A stretch of DNA of 64,000 nt from an uncultured Collinsella sp. (GTDB taxonomy: Bacteria; Actinomycetota; Coriobacteriia; Coriobacteriales; Coriobacteriaceae), in contig UQKU01000007.1 in NCBI GenBank assembly GCA_900541675.1, positions 12,550 through 76,549 on the forward strand. The letters are read 5' to 3'. Under the pieces are notes generated by a model. The model made no database searches. It was given only the letters and a program-made list of their open reading frames with translations, and was not told where the DNA came from. The number at the start of each line of letters is the position of its first letter. Positions within the stretch are counted from its first letter, which is position 1. The position numbers and the translations under genes are program-made. Below are positions 35,424 through 42,802 of this stretch, in pieces.

Positions 35424-36587
35424 ATGCAGGCATCGCAGCGTCTCGACCGCTTTGGCGCGGAGGTCTTCGCCTCGCTCAACAACAAACTGCTCGCGCTGAA
35501 GGCTCAGGGCAAGACCATTTACAACATGAGCGTGGGCACGCCCGACTTTAAGCCGTACGACCACGTGGTCGAGGCGCTCACGCAAGCAGCCAAAGATCCC
35601 GAGATGTGGAAGTATGCCCTGCGTGACCTGCCCGAACTCAAGCAGGCCGTGTGCGATTACTATGAGCGTCGCTTTGGTGTCTCCGGCATTACGCCGTCCA
35701 TGGTGCAGTCGTGCAACGGCACGCAGGAGGGCGTGGGCCATTTGGGCCTGGCCCTGCTCGATCCGGGCGACACTATTTTGGTTCCCGATCCGTGCTACCC
35801 GGTCTTTGAGGCGGGTGCCAAGATCGCCGATGCCAAGCTCGAGTACTATCCGCTGGTTGCCGAGCACAATTACCTGCCCTATGTGGCGGGCATCGATCCC
35901 GAAGTGGCCGACCGCGCCAAGTATATGATCGTGTCGCTGCCCGCCAACCCGGTGGGCTCGGTGGGCACGCCCGAGATCTACGAGGAGATCATCGCTTTTG
36001 CCCGCGAGCACGACCTGCTCATCGTCCATGACAACGCGTACTCCGACATCGTGTTCGACGGCGAGCCGGGCGGCAGCTTCTTGCAGTATCCCGGTGCGCT
36101 CGAGGTGGGCGTTGAGTTCTTCTCGCTCTCCAAGTCGTTTAACGTCACCGGTGCTCGCATCGGCTTTTTGGTCGGCCGCGAGGACGTGGTCTCTGCCTTT
36201 GCCAAGCTACGCAGCCAGATCGACTTCGGTATGTTCTTCCCGATCCAGAAGGCTGCTATCGCCTGCCTGAACGGTCCGCGTGATGAGGTCGAGGCGCAGC
36301 GTTTGAAGTACCAGGAGCGTCGCGATGCCCTGTGCGACGGTCTTGAGGGCCTGGGCTGGGAGCGTCCCAACGCGCATGGCTCCATGTTTGTGTGGGCCAA
36401 GCTTCCCGGTGGTCGCACCGATTCCATGACGTTTTGCGAGGAGCTCATGGAGAAGGCCGGTGTTGTGGTGACGCCGGGCGCGAGCTTTGGTCCTTCGGGC
36501 GAGGGACACGTGCGTATGGCGCTGGTTTTGCCGCCCGACCAGATCGCTTTGGCTGTCGAGGCCATCCGCGAAGCGGGCCTGTATTAG
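35424..36587 (+). CDS. PLP-dependent class I aminotransferase (candidate N-acetyl-LL-diaminopimelate aminotransferase)
   Basis: 387 residues, fold type I. The N-terminal YNMSVGTPDFKPYDHV, the cofactor contact VPDPCYPVF, the Asn in LPANPVGSV, the Asp/Tyr in VHDNAYSDIVF and the Schiff-base Lys in SLSKSFNVTGARIGF are all present. The C-terminal substrate Arg is in HVRMALVL. It resembles the aspartate/LL-DAP aminotransferase group. The window encodes the acetylase-type lysine route (DapH and a deacetylase) but no other aminotransferase, so it may supply the PatA step. An alanine/aspartate role is equally compatible. Confidence 0.82.
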   Translation: MQASQRLDRFGAEVFASLNNKLLALKAQGKTIYNMSVGTPDFKPYDHVVEALTQAAKDPEMWKYALRDLPELKQAVCDYYERRFGVSGITPSMVQSCNGTQEGVGHLGLALLDPGDTILVPDPCYPVFEAGAKIADAKLEYYPLVAEHNYLPYVAGIDPEVADRAKYMIVSLPANPVGSVGTPEIYEEIIAFAREHDLLIVHDNAYSDIVFDGEPGGSFLQYPGALEVGVEFFSLSKSFNVTGARIGFLVGREDVVSAFAKLRSQIDFGMFFPIQKAAIACLNGPRDEVEAQRLKYQERRDALCDGLEGLGWERPNAHGSMFVWAKLPGGRTDSMTFCEELMEKAGVVVTPGASFGPSGEGHVRMALVLPPDQIALAVEAIREAGLY

Positions 36588-36731
36588 AAAGCTATTTCGG
36601 CTCGTCAATAGCTCGAAACCGATTTCGTGCAGTTATTTTACGAATTCTGCAAATAATTTCGGCAAACGGTCGATATTTGGCTGCGAATAGGAGCATAATC
36701 AAAGTCCCGATTGGATGTATTGGGATTACGG

Positions 36732-36765
36732 CAAGCCGCTCGGGTCGTTCCCGGGCGGCTTGTTT
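36732..36765 (+). terminator. Intrinsic terminator-like hairpin in the ldh leader
   Basis: CAAGCCGCTCGGG / CCCGGGCGGCTTG (13 bp, one G-T), then TTTGTGG. It ends about 25 bases before the ldh start; it may be an attenuator or the end of the aminotransferase message. Confidence 0.7.
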
Positions 36766-36788
36766 GTGGAGAGAGATGGGAGTTTCTA

Positions 36789-37739
36789 ATGGTTAACGAG
36801 AAGAAGGTCGCTATTGTCGGCTGCGGTTTCGTCGGTTCGTCTTCGGCGTTCGCGCTGATGCAGAGTGGTCTGTTCTCCGAGATGGTTCTCATCGACGTGG
36901 ACAAGAACCGCGCTGAGGGTGAGGCTCTGGATATTGCGCACGGCATGACGTTTGCCGAGCCGATGAAGATCTACGCTGGCGATTATTCCGATGTCGCCGA
37001 CGCCGCCATGATCGTCGTCACCGCTGGCGCTGCCCAGAAGCCCGGCGAGACCCGCCTGGACCTGGTCAACAAGAACGTTAACATCTTTAAGTCCATTATC
37101 CCCGAGATTAAGAAGTCCGGCTTCGACGGCATTCTGCTCATCGTCTCCAACCCGGTCGACGTTCTGACCTACGCCGCCATCAAGATGTCCGGCCTGCCCG
37201 AGGGCCATGTCATCGGCTCCGGTACCGTGCTCGACACCGGCCGTCTGCAGCAGATGCTCGGCGCTCACGTCGAGGTTGACCCGCGCGACGTTCAGGCTTA
37301 TGTCATGGGTGAGCACGGCGACTCCGAGTTTGTCGCTTGGTCCAGCGCCCAGGTTGCCGGCGTGCCGCTGAACACCTTCTGCGAGCTTCACGGTCATCTG
37401 GAGCATGAGGCTGCCGAGAAGCGCATCGCCGAGGACGTCAAGAACTCCGCCTACACCATCATCGAGAAGAAGCACGCCACCTACTACGGCGTCGCCATGG
37501 CCGTTAAGCGCATCTGCACTGCCGTCATGCGCGATGAGCAGACCGTTCTGCCCGTTTCCTCGCTCATGGTGGGCGAGTATGGCCTGTCCGATCTTGCCAT
37601 CTCCATGCCGACGGTCGTTGGCCGCGACGGCGTTGTCTGCCGCGTCCCCGTGCCGCTGAACGATGGCGAGCAGCATGAGCTCACCGCCTCTGCAAAGGCC
37701 CTCAAGGACATCATCGACAGCGTCGACTTCTCCTGCTAA
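36789..37739 (+). CDS. ldh: L-lactate dehydrogenase
   Basis: A 316-residue NAD-dependent enzyme that reduces pyruvate to L-lactate, regenerating NAD in fermentation. Rossmann loop VAIVGCGFVGSSSAF, acidic VLIDVDKNRAEGEA for NAD preference, Arg in GETRLDLV, Asn in VSNPVDV and the active-site His in VMGEHGDSEF are all present. ATG 36789 follows GGGAG. It is a single gene: a hairpin precedes it and a good terminator follows at 37773. Confidence 0.95.
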   Translation: MVNEKKVAIVGCGFVGSSSAFALMQSGLFSEMVLIDVDKNRAEGEALDIAHGMTFAEPMKIYAGDYSDVADAAMIVVTAGAAQKPGETRLDLVNKNVNIFKSIIPEIKKSGFDGILLIVSNPVDVLTYAAIKMSGLPEGHVIGSGTVLDTGRLQQMLGAHVEVDPRDVQAYVMGEHGDSEFVAWSSAQVAGVPLNTFCELHGHLEHEAAEKRIAEDVKNSAYTIIEKKHATYYGVAMAVKRICTAVMRDEQTVLPVSSLMVGEYGLSDLAISMPTVVGRDGVVCRVPVPLNDGEQHELTASAKALKDIIDSVDFSC

Positions 37740-37772
37740 ATCAAGCTTGCTAGAGCAAAAAGTTACAATGAA

Positions 37773-37806
37773 GGCGTCCGGGTCCACACGGCCCGGGCGC
37801 CTTTTT
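37773..37806 (+). terminator. Terminator of ldh
   Basis: GGCGTCCGGG / CCCGGGCGCC (one G-T), 9-base loop, TTTTT. Confidence 0.9.
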
Positions 37807-37836
37807 GGTGCAAGGTAACCTGACCCCAATGCACCA
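37806..37836 (+). repeat. TGGTGCA/TGCACCA palindromic repeat, copy 1
   Basis: TGGTGCA..ACCTGACCCC..TGCACCA: 7-bp arms around a CCTGNCCC core. A near-identical copy lies at 39018-39050, so the two flank the DUF2974 gene. Confidence 0.7.
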
Positions 37837-37853
37837 TAGTTGATGGGAGGGCC

Positions 37854-39014
37854 ATGTCGGATTCGCCTAATTTTTTGACCTATGCCCAGACGGCGTTTGA
37901 TCCGTTTGAGGAGAGGCCGTTCTGCGCGGTGGATAGCCTCGTCTTTGCGTGGTTGTCCTATTTGCGTTTGCCGGGTGATATGGCGGAGCTGACGAACTGG
38001 CAGGGCCTAGACGTACGCGAGCTGCTGCGTGCCGAGTGCTACCGGGACATGATTGACGACTTGTGGGATCCAGAGGGGAGCAGGGCCTTGTTGGAGGCCG
38101 TGGCAGCAAGCCCTCGCTACCGTGGCGTGCACGTTTGCGGCTATCGTGCCGTGAGCGATGTGGTGGCGACAGAGCAGTTTGCAGCCATGGCGTTCCGGTT
38201 TCCGGCGGGGTTTAGCTATCTTTCCTTCCGGGGGACCGACAGCACGATTGTGGGCTGGAAAGAGGACTTTAACATGGCGTTCCGGTATCCTGTGCCGGCC
38301 CAGGAATCCGCGGCGCGTTATGTGGACGAGGCGGCGGATGCGATTGACGGGCCGCTTTTGTGCGGAGGTCATTCCAAGGGTGGAAACCTTGCGGTGTACG
38401 GTGCGGCGATGTGCTCCGATGTCGCCCGTGCGCGAATCGAACGGGCGTATTCCCATGATGGTCCGGGTTTCGTCGAGGAGTTTCTGAACGGCAACGCCTT
38501 TGCCGATCTTTCCGGTCGAATCGACAAGACGCTACCTCGGTCGTCGATCTTTGGCATGATGTTCGAGACGCAGGAGGACTATGCCATCGTTGAGAGCACC
38601 GAGTTCAGTCTGCTGCAGCACAATCCCTTTAGCTGGGTGGTTGATGGTCGCGACTTCGTGTACTGTGAGCGCCTGTCCGCCGGTGCTCGATACGTTGATG
38701 GCTCCATTCGCGAGATGCTGCTTGCAGTTTCGCCTAGCGAGCGCGAGCGTTTTGTAGATGCGTTGTTCTCCGTGTTTGAGGCTACGGGTGCTGAGCGGTT
38801 TGCGGATATCGCTGGGAATCTGCGCGAGAGCCTGCCCGTGATGCTCCAGGCTGCGCAAGGGTTTGACAAGGATACGCGACGCTTTGTCTCGCAGACCATC
38901 GTGGCAATTCTTAAGTGTGCGCTGCTGCCCAAACGACCCCAGATCGACATGCCCGCCGCCGGCAAGAGTTTGGCAGAACAGCTCGAGGCTTGGCAGTCCG
39001 AGCTCCTGCGCTAG
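37854..39014 (+). CDS. DUF2974 (Mbeg1-like) alpha/beta-hydrolase
   Basis: 386 residues. The nucleophile elbow GGHSKGGNLAVYGA and the preceding YLSFRGTDSTIVGWKEDFNM (oxyanion and lipase-like FRGTD) define the DUF2974 family. A later conserved SHDGPGF probably carries the acid or His partner. There is no signal peptide, so it is probably cytoplasmic. Substrate unknown; lipase/esterase chemistry is likely from the fold. The gene is flanked at 37806 and 39018 by the same palindromic repeat, which raises the possibility that it moved as a unit. Confidence 0.82.
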   Translation: MSDSPNFLTYAQTAFDPFEERPFCAVDSLVFAWLSYLRLPGDMAELTNWQGLDVRELLRAECYRDMIDDLWDPEGSRALLEAVAASPRYRGVHVCGYRAVSDVVATEQFAAMAFRFPAGFSYLSFRGTDSTIVGWKEDFNMAFRYPVPAQESAARYVDEAADAIDGPLLCGGHSKGGNLAVYGAAMCSDVARARIERAYSHDGPGFVEEFLNGNAFADLSGRIDKTLPRSSIFGMMFETQEDYAIVESTEFSLLQHNPFSWVVDGRDFVYCERLSAGARYVDGSIREMLLAVSPSERERFVDALFSVFEATGAERFADIAGNLRESLPVMLQAAQGFDKDTRRFVSQTIVAILKCALLPKRPQIDMPAAGKSLAEQLEAWQSELLR

Positions 39015-39017
39015 CCA

Positions 39018-39050
39018 TTGGTGCAAAGCAGCCTGTCCCCGATGCACCAA
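39018..39050 (+). repeat. TGGTGCA/TGCACCA palindromic repeat, copy 2
   Basis: TTGGTGCA..GCCTGTCCCC..TGCACCAA, the same orientation and core as 37806-37836. It begins 4 bases after the DUF2974 stop. Confidence 0.7.
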
Positions 39051-39125
39051 TCTTCGATGCGCCTGGGGCGGGCTCGACCGCTATACTGGTTCGTGCCGAA
39101 ATCGATCTAGAACGGAATGCCGTAT

Positions 39126-40130
39126 ATGAAAATCAATCACGCGATTCTGCATATCCTGGACTTTGACTCTGCCGTCAACGTTATGAGCCAGCGCGAGCTC
39201 GATACCGAAAGCCGTGCCGTGCGCAATTTCGTAACCACGCATCTGCGCCGTGCACGCACCTCGGCCGACAATAAACGCGCCACGTTTGCCGAGAACTCTG
39301 CGTTTGGCGGCGAGCTCAAGGGCTATTTCTTTGGCGAGCGCGAGTTCGTGGACCTGTCGCAGCAGATTGCGGAGTTTATCTCTTCCGAGCTCACCAAAGC
39401 CGAGAAAGCCGAGTCCACCGACGTGCTCGTGGCCGATTTTGACGACGATGAGGATGCCCGCTGGTTTGCCGTGATGCTGCTGGGCTCCAAGCAGGCTTTT
39501 ATGCACGAAGTGGGCCGCGAGGAGGGGGAGGTGCGCAACGACATCGCGCGCCACTACGCCATTCTGCCGAACCCCTCGCAAAAGGTGCCGAGCTATGCCA
39601 TCGTGCGCGCAAACACCATGGAGATCGGCTACGTGGACAAGAAGCGCAAGATTGCCGGCGAGGATCGCATGCTCATTCCCGACGGCCTGCTGCAATGCGA
39701 CACGGGCGTTTCGGGTAAGGAGGTCATCGACACGGTGACGCGCGTGGTCGAGGAGGTCGCTGAAGAGCACGGCGCCAACACGGCCGTAGCGCTCGCCAAG
39801 GTCAAAGCCGCCGTTGCCGAGAAGGTTGAAGACGACGAGGAGCTGCCGCCTTGGGATATCGTCGATGAGGTCTTTGAGGACGAGCCGGTTATCAAGGAGA
39901 GCGTGCGTGCGGCGCTGACCGAGGAGAAGGTGCCCGAGCGCGTGCCCGTGGAGCGCAAGCAGGTCGAACGCGCGGCCGTGCGCAATCACAAGATTCGTAC
40001 CGACACGGGCATCGAGATCAGCTTCCCGGCCGAGATGGGTTCGAACTCCGAGTATATCGAGTTCGTCAACGAGCCCAACGGCCTCATCTCCATCGAGCTC
40101 AAAAACATCGGGTCAATTGAGAATCGATAA
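39126..40130 (+). CDS. Nucleoid-associated protein (NA37/YejK-like)
   Basis: 334 residues of the pfam NA37 family. The N-terminus MKINHAILHILDF is diagnostic, followed by a charged helical domain and a C-terminal beta domain (IEISFPAEMGSNSEYIEFVNE, cited as EISFPAEMG). ATG 39126 is preferred to 39117 by family start and spacing from GAACGGA. Such proteins associate with the nucleoid; their mechanism is poorly known, and some act in phage or mobile contexts. A terminator follows at 40156. Confidence 0.85.
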   Translation: MKINHAILHILDFDSAVNVMSQRELDTESRAVRNFVTTHLRRARTSADNKRATFAENSAFGGELKGYFFGEREFVDLSQQIAEFISSELTKAEKAESTDVLVADFDDDEDARWFAVMLLGSKQAFMHEVGREEGEVRNDIARHYAILPNPSQKVPSYAIVRANTMEIGYVDKKRKIAGEDRMLIPDGLLQCDTGVSGKEVIDTVTRVVEEVAEEHGANTAVALAKVKAAVAEKVEDDEELPPWDIVDEVFEDEPVIKESVRAALTEEKVPERVPVERKQVERAAVRNHKIRTDTGIEISFPAEMGSNSEYIEFVNEPNGLISIELKNIGSIENR

Positions 40131-40155
40131 ACTGCGCTTGAACTTCAGACAAAGC

Positions 40156-40189
40156 AAAGGCCGAAACCCTTCGGGACTTCGGCCTTTTT
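40156..40189 (+). terminator. Terminator of the nucleoid-associated protein gene
   Basis: AAAGGCCGAA / TTCGGCCTTT with an inner CCC/GGG, then TTTTTG. Confidence 0.88.
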
Positions 40190-40232
40190 GCTTGGAGCTG
40201 AATTGAGTTGCAGACTGAGCATATGTCAGCGA

Positions 40233-40330
40233 AAACGCCCCTAGGCGAGCAAGGTGACGTGAAAGAGGAGGGAAGCGTACTTCGGTACGCGACCGACGAT
40301 TGAACGTCAGATTGCCGCTTAGGGGCGTTT
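40233..40330. ncRNA. Structured hairpin element, copy 1 of an RNA-like repeat
   Basis: A ~98-nt extended hairpin: AAACGCCCCTA/TAGGGGCGTTT, GCG/CGC, GCAA/TTGC, a GGT/AGA internal loop, TGACGT/ACGTCA region, and an apical part with GCGTAC-TTCG-GTACGC. Copy 2 at 62111-62211 keeps the internal loop and apical sequence but has different, compensating stems. Transcribed strand unknown; it lies between convergent genes. Confidence 0.6.
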
Positions 40331-40345
40331 GCAGCGTCGAGAGAT

Positions 40346-40415
40346 CCGTCGTTCGTTAGAACGACGGAACCAAAGGTGCAGCGTCGACTAGTTGCGCGGT
40401 TTGGTAAAACCGCGT
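40346..40415 (-). terminator. Hairpins downstream of dapH
   Basis: CCGTCGTTC-GTTA-GAACGACGG (40346-40367) and GCGGTTT..AAACCGC (about 40395-40413). A direct repeat GCAGCGTCGA (about 40331 and 40379) brackets the first. The dapH message would pass through both; neither has a strong T tract. Confidence 0.45.
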
Positions 40416-40419
40416 AACC

Positions 40420-41139
40420 CTAGAGCTGGCGCAGGCCCTCTTCCAGGCCGGTCTTGCTGTCGGTCTTCTCGTCGCGCATCTTGATGACGCGGGCGGGGAC
40501 ACCGGCCACGACGGCACCGGCGGGGACGTCCTCGACGCACACGGCGCCGGCGGCAACGACAGCGCCCTTGCCTACGTGCACGCCCTCCAGGACCACGGCA
40601 TTGGCGCCGATCATAACGTCGTCCTCGATGATGACGGGCGTGGCACTGGCGGGCTCCACGACGCCTGCCAGCACGGTGCCGGCGCCGATGTGGCAGTTCT
40701 TGCCCACGGTGGCGCGGCCGCCCAGCACAGCGCCCATGTCGATCATGGAGCCTTCGCCAATGACGGAGCCGATGTTGATGATGGCGCCCATCATGATGAC
40801 GGCGCGATCGCCAATCTCGACACGGTCGCGGATGATCGCGCCCGGCTCGATGCGGGCGTTGATACCCTTGAGGTCGAGCATGGGCACGGCGGAGTTGCGG
40901 CAGTCGTTCTCTACGTCGTAGTAGTCGATGGAGTCGGCGTTGGCGTCGAGGATTGCCTTGAGCTCATCCCAGTCACCAAAGACGGTCTTGCCACGACGAC
41001 CGCCGTAGACGTGCGCATTGCCCCACTGGACCTTCATGCCCGGCTTTTCGCGCACGTACAGTTTGACGGGCGTTTTCTTGGGCGCGGTTGCGATGTAGTT
41101 GATAATCTCCTGTGCATTCATCTCGGCTGCATTACTCAT
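40420..41139 (-). CDS. dapH: Tetrahydrodipicolinate N-acetyltransferase
   Basis: 239 residues; commits lysine/diaminopimelate synthesis to the acetyl branch using acetyl-CoA. An N-terminal alpha/beta domain (MNAQEIINYIATAPKKTPVKLY) is followed by left-handed beta-helix hexapeptides: ARIEPGAIIRDRVEIG, GAIINIGSVIGEGSMIDMGA, GKNCHIGAGTVLAGVVEP, VVAGVPARVI. The family call DapH rather than succinyl-type DapD rests on length and on the MMGAIINIG..NCHIGAG pattern. It is the last gene of the riboswitch-controlled operon and is 39 bases after dapB. Confidence 0.94.
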   Translation of the reverse strand: MSNAAEMNAQEIINYIATAPKKTPVKLYVREKPGMKVQWGNAHVYGGRRGKTVFGDWDELKAILDANADSIDYYDVENDCRNSAVPMLDLKGINARIEPGAIIRDRVEIGDRAVIMMGAIINIGSVIGEGSMIDMGAVLGGRATVGKNCHIGAGTVLAGVVEPASATPVIIEDDVMIGANAVVLEGVHVGKGAVVAAGAVCVEDVPAGAVVAGVPARVIKMRDEKTDSKTGLEEGLRQL

Positions 41140-41178
41140 TTGCTGTCTCTCCTTTGAGTGGATCCGGTTGATACCTGG

Positions 41179-41919
41179 TTAGGCAAACATGACCTGGTCG
41201 AACGTATAGAAGCCAGGCTCGCGGGTGACGAGCTTCTGCGCGGCTGCCAGGGCGCCGTTGACGAAGATCTGACGGCTCGTGGCGCGGTGCGTGAGCGTGA
41301 CCTCCTCGTCCTGGCCGAAAAAGCTTACCTCGTGCACGCCGGCGACGGTGCCGCCGCGCAGCGAGTGCATGCCGATCTCCTTGGGGTCGCGCGCGCCGCA
41401 CATGCCCTCGCGGCCATAGACGGGGTGGTAGCCTGCCTCGGGCTCGGCTTCGACGACGGCGTCGAGCAACAACTTGGCGGTGCCGCTGGGGGCGTCGACC
41501 TTTTGATTATGGTGCGTCTCGACGATTTCGCAGTCAAAGCCGGGCAGCTCGCGCGTGGCCTGGGCAACCAGATGGCGCAGGGCGGCGATACCGATAGAGT
41601 AGTTGCCCGAGTGCATAACACGGGCGTTCTGACCCAGCTCGCGCAGGCGATCCACCTGCTCGGGCGTATAGCCCGTGGTGCCGGAAACGAGTGCGGCACC
41701 CGTGCGCTCGACATAGGCGACAACGGCATCGAAGGTCACGACGTTCGAGAAGTCGATGATTACATCGGCGGCCGGTGCGCTCTCGAGCTCGGACAAGTCG
41801 AAGCCGATCTGGGCGACGATGTCAAAAACGGGCTCTCCAGCGGTGTTGACAATGCCCTCGGCGGTGGTGCGGATGAGCGAGCCCATGCGGCCCGTTCCCA
41901 TAATGACGGTCTTAATCAA
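41179..41919 (-). CDS. dapB: 4-hydroxy-tetrahydrodipicolinate reductase
   Basis: A 246-residue NAD(P)H-dependent reductase. Nucleotide loop GTGRMGSLIR, IDFSNVVTFD, SGTTGYTPEQ and the catalytic signature ETHHNQKVDAPSGTAKLL are present. It overlaps dapA by 8 bases, so translation is coupled. The start ATG at 41919 lies inside dapA. Confidence 0.96.
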   Translation of the reverse strand: MIKTVIMGTGRMGSLIRTTAEGIVNTAGEPVFDIVAQIGFDLSELESAPAADVIIDFSNVVTFDAVVAYVERTGAALVSGTTGYTPEQVDRLRELGQNARVMHSGNYSIGIAALRHLVAQATRELPGFDCEIVETHHNQKVDAPSGTAKLLLDAVVEAEPEAGYHPVYGREGMCGARDPKEIGMHSLRGGTVAGVHEVSFFGQDEEVTLTHRATSRQIFVNGALAAAQKLVTREPGFYTFDQVMFA

Positions 41920-42802
41920 GCAGACCAGCTCCTTTCAGAGCATCGGTAAGTGCGGAGCGCGTGTCGTCTGCCATGGGGCACAGCGGCATGCGGTAGTTTG
42001 CCTCGATCATACCCATCTGGGCGAGTGCTTCCTTGACGGGGATGGGGTTGACCTCGCTAAAGAGGGCATTGATGAGCGGCTGGCCGGCAATCTGGATATC
42101 GCGGGCGCGCTCCACGTCGCCGTCCAGATAGGCGCGGCACATGTCGTGCACGAGCTGCGGCTGAACGTCGGCCCACACGCTGATGGTGCCCGAAGCGCCC
42201 AGGCTCATGAGCGGCACGGTGAGGGCGTCCTCGCCCGAGTACATGCGGAAGTCGTCGGACAGCAGGTGGGCGATCTTGGCCGCGTAGGCGACGTTGCCCG
42301 AGGCTTCCTTAATACCCATGATGTTGGGATGTGCGGCCAGGCGCTCTACGTTGCGCTCGCTGATGCCGCAGCCGCAACGGCCGGGGATGTTGTACAGGAT
42401 GCAGGGGATGTCCACGGCATCGGCGACGGTCTTAAAGTGCTGGTAGATGCCCTCTTCGTTGGACTTGTTGTAGTAGGGGGTGATGAGCAGCAGGCCGTCG
42501 GCTCCCATGCCCTGGTAGGTGAGCGACTTGGTGAGCATCGTCTGCGTGGAGTTGGAGCCCGAGCCGGCGATGACAGGGACGCGTCCTGCAACATGCTTGA
42601 CCACGGCGGCGACGACGGAGTTGTCCTCGTCATCGGTCATCGTGGCGCTCTCGCCGGTGGTGCCCAGGGTGAGGATGGCGTCGGTGCCGTTTTGCAGGTG
42701 GAAATCGATAAGGCGCTCGAGTGCGTCAAAGTCGACGCTGCCGTCCTTTTTAAACGGCGTAACAAGGGCGACGATTGAGCCCTCGAGATTGCGGATGTCC
42801 AT
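41912..42802 (-). CDS. dapA: 4-hydroxy-tetrahydrodipicolinate synthase
   Basis: 296 residues; condenses pyruvate with aspartate semialdehyde. LVTPFKKDGSVDF, LGTTGESATM (Thr pair), LYNIPGRCG (Tyr) and the Schiff-base Lys in IMGIKEASGN are present. ATG 42802 has its own AAGGAG at 6-base spacing. Oddly, the lysA frame runs into this start without a stop codon, so a LysA-DapA fusion chain could also be made; see the lysA entry. Confidence 0.95.
   Translation of the reverse strand: MDIRNLEGSIVALVTPFKKDGSVDFDALERLIDFHLQNGTDAILTLGTTGESATMTDDEDNSVVAAVVKHVAGRVPVIAGSGSNSTQTMLTKSLTYQGMGADGLLLITPYYNKSNEEGIYQHFKTVADAVDIPCILYNIPGRCGCGISERNVERLAAHPNIMGIKEASGNVAYAAKIAHLLSDDFRMYSGEDALTVPLMSLGASGTISVWADVQPQLVHDMCRAYLDGDVERARDIQIAGQPLINALFSEVNPIPVKEALAQMGMIEANYRMPLCPMADDTRSALTDALKGAGLLD

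Noticed and set aside
40349..40362. SOS box near 40350
   Set aside because: The order is GTTC-N4-GAAC, the reverse of a LexA site; it is a simple hairpin.
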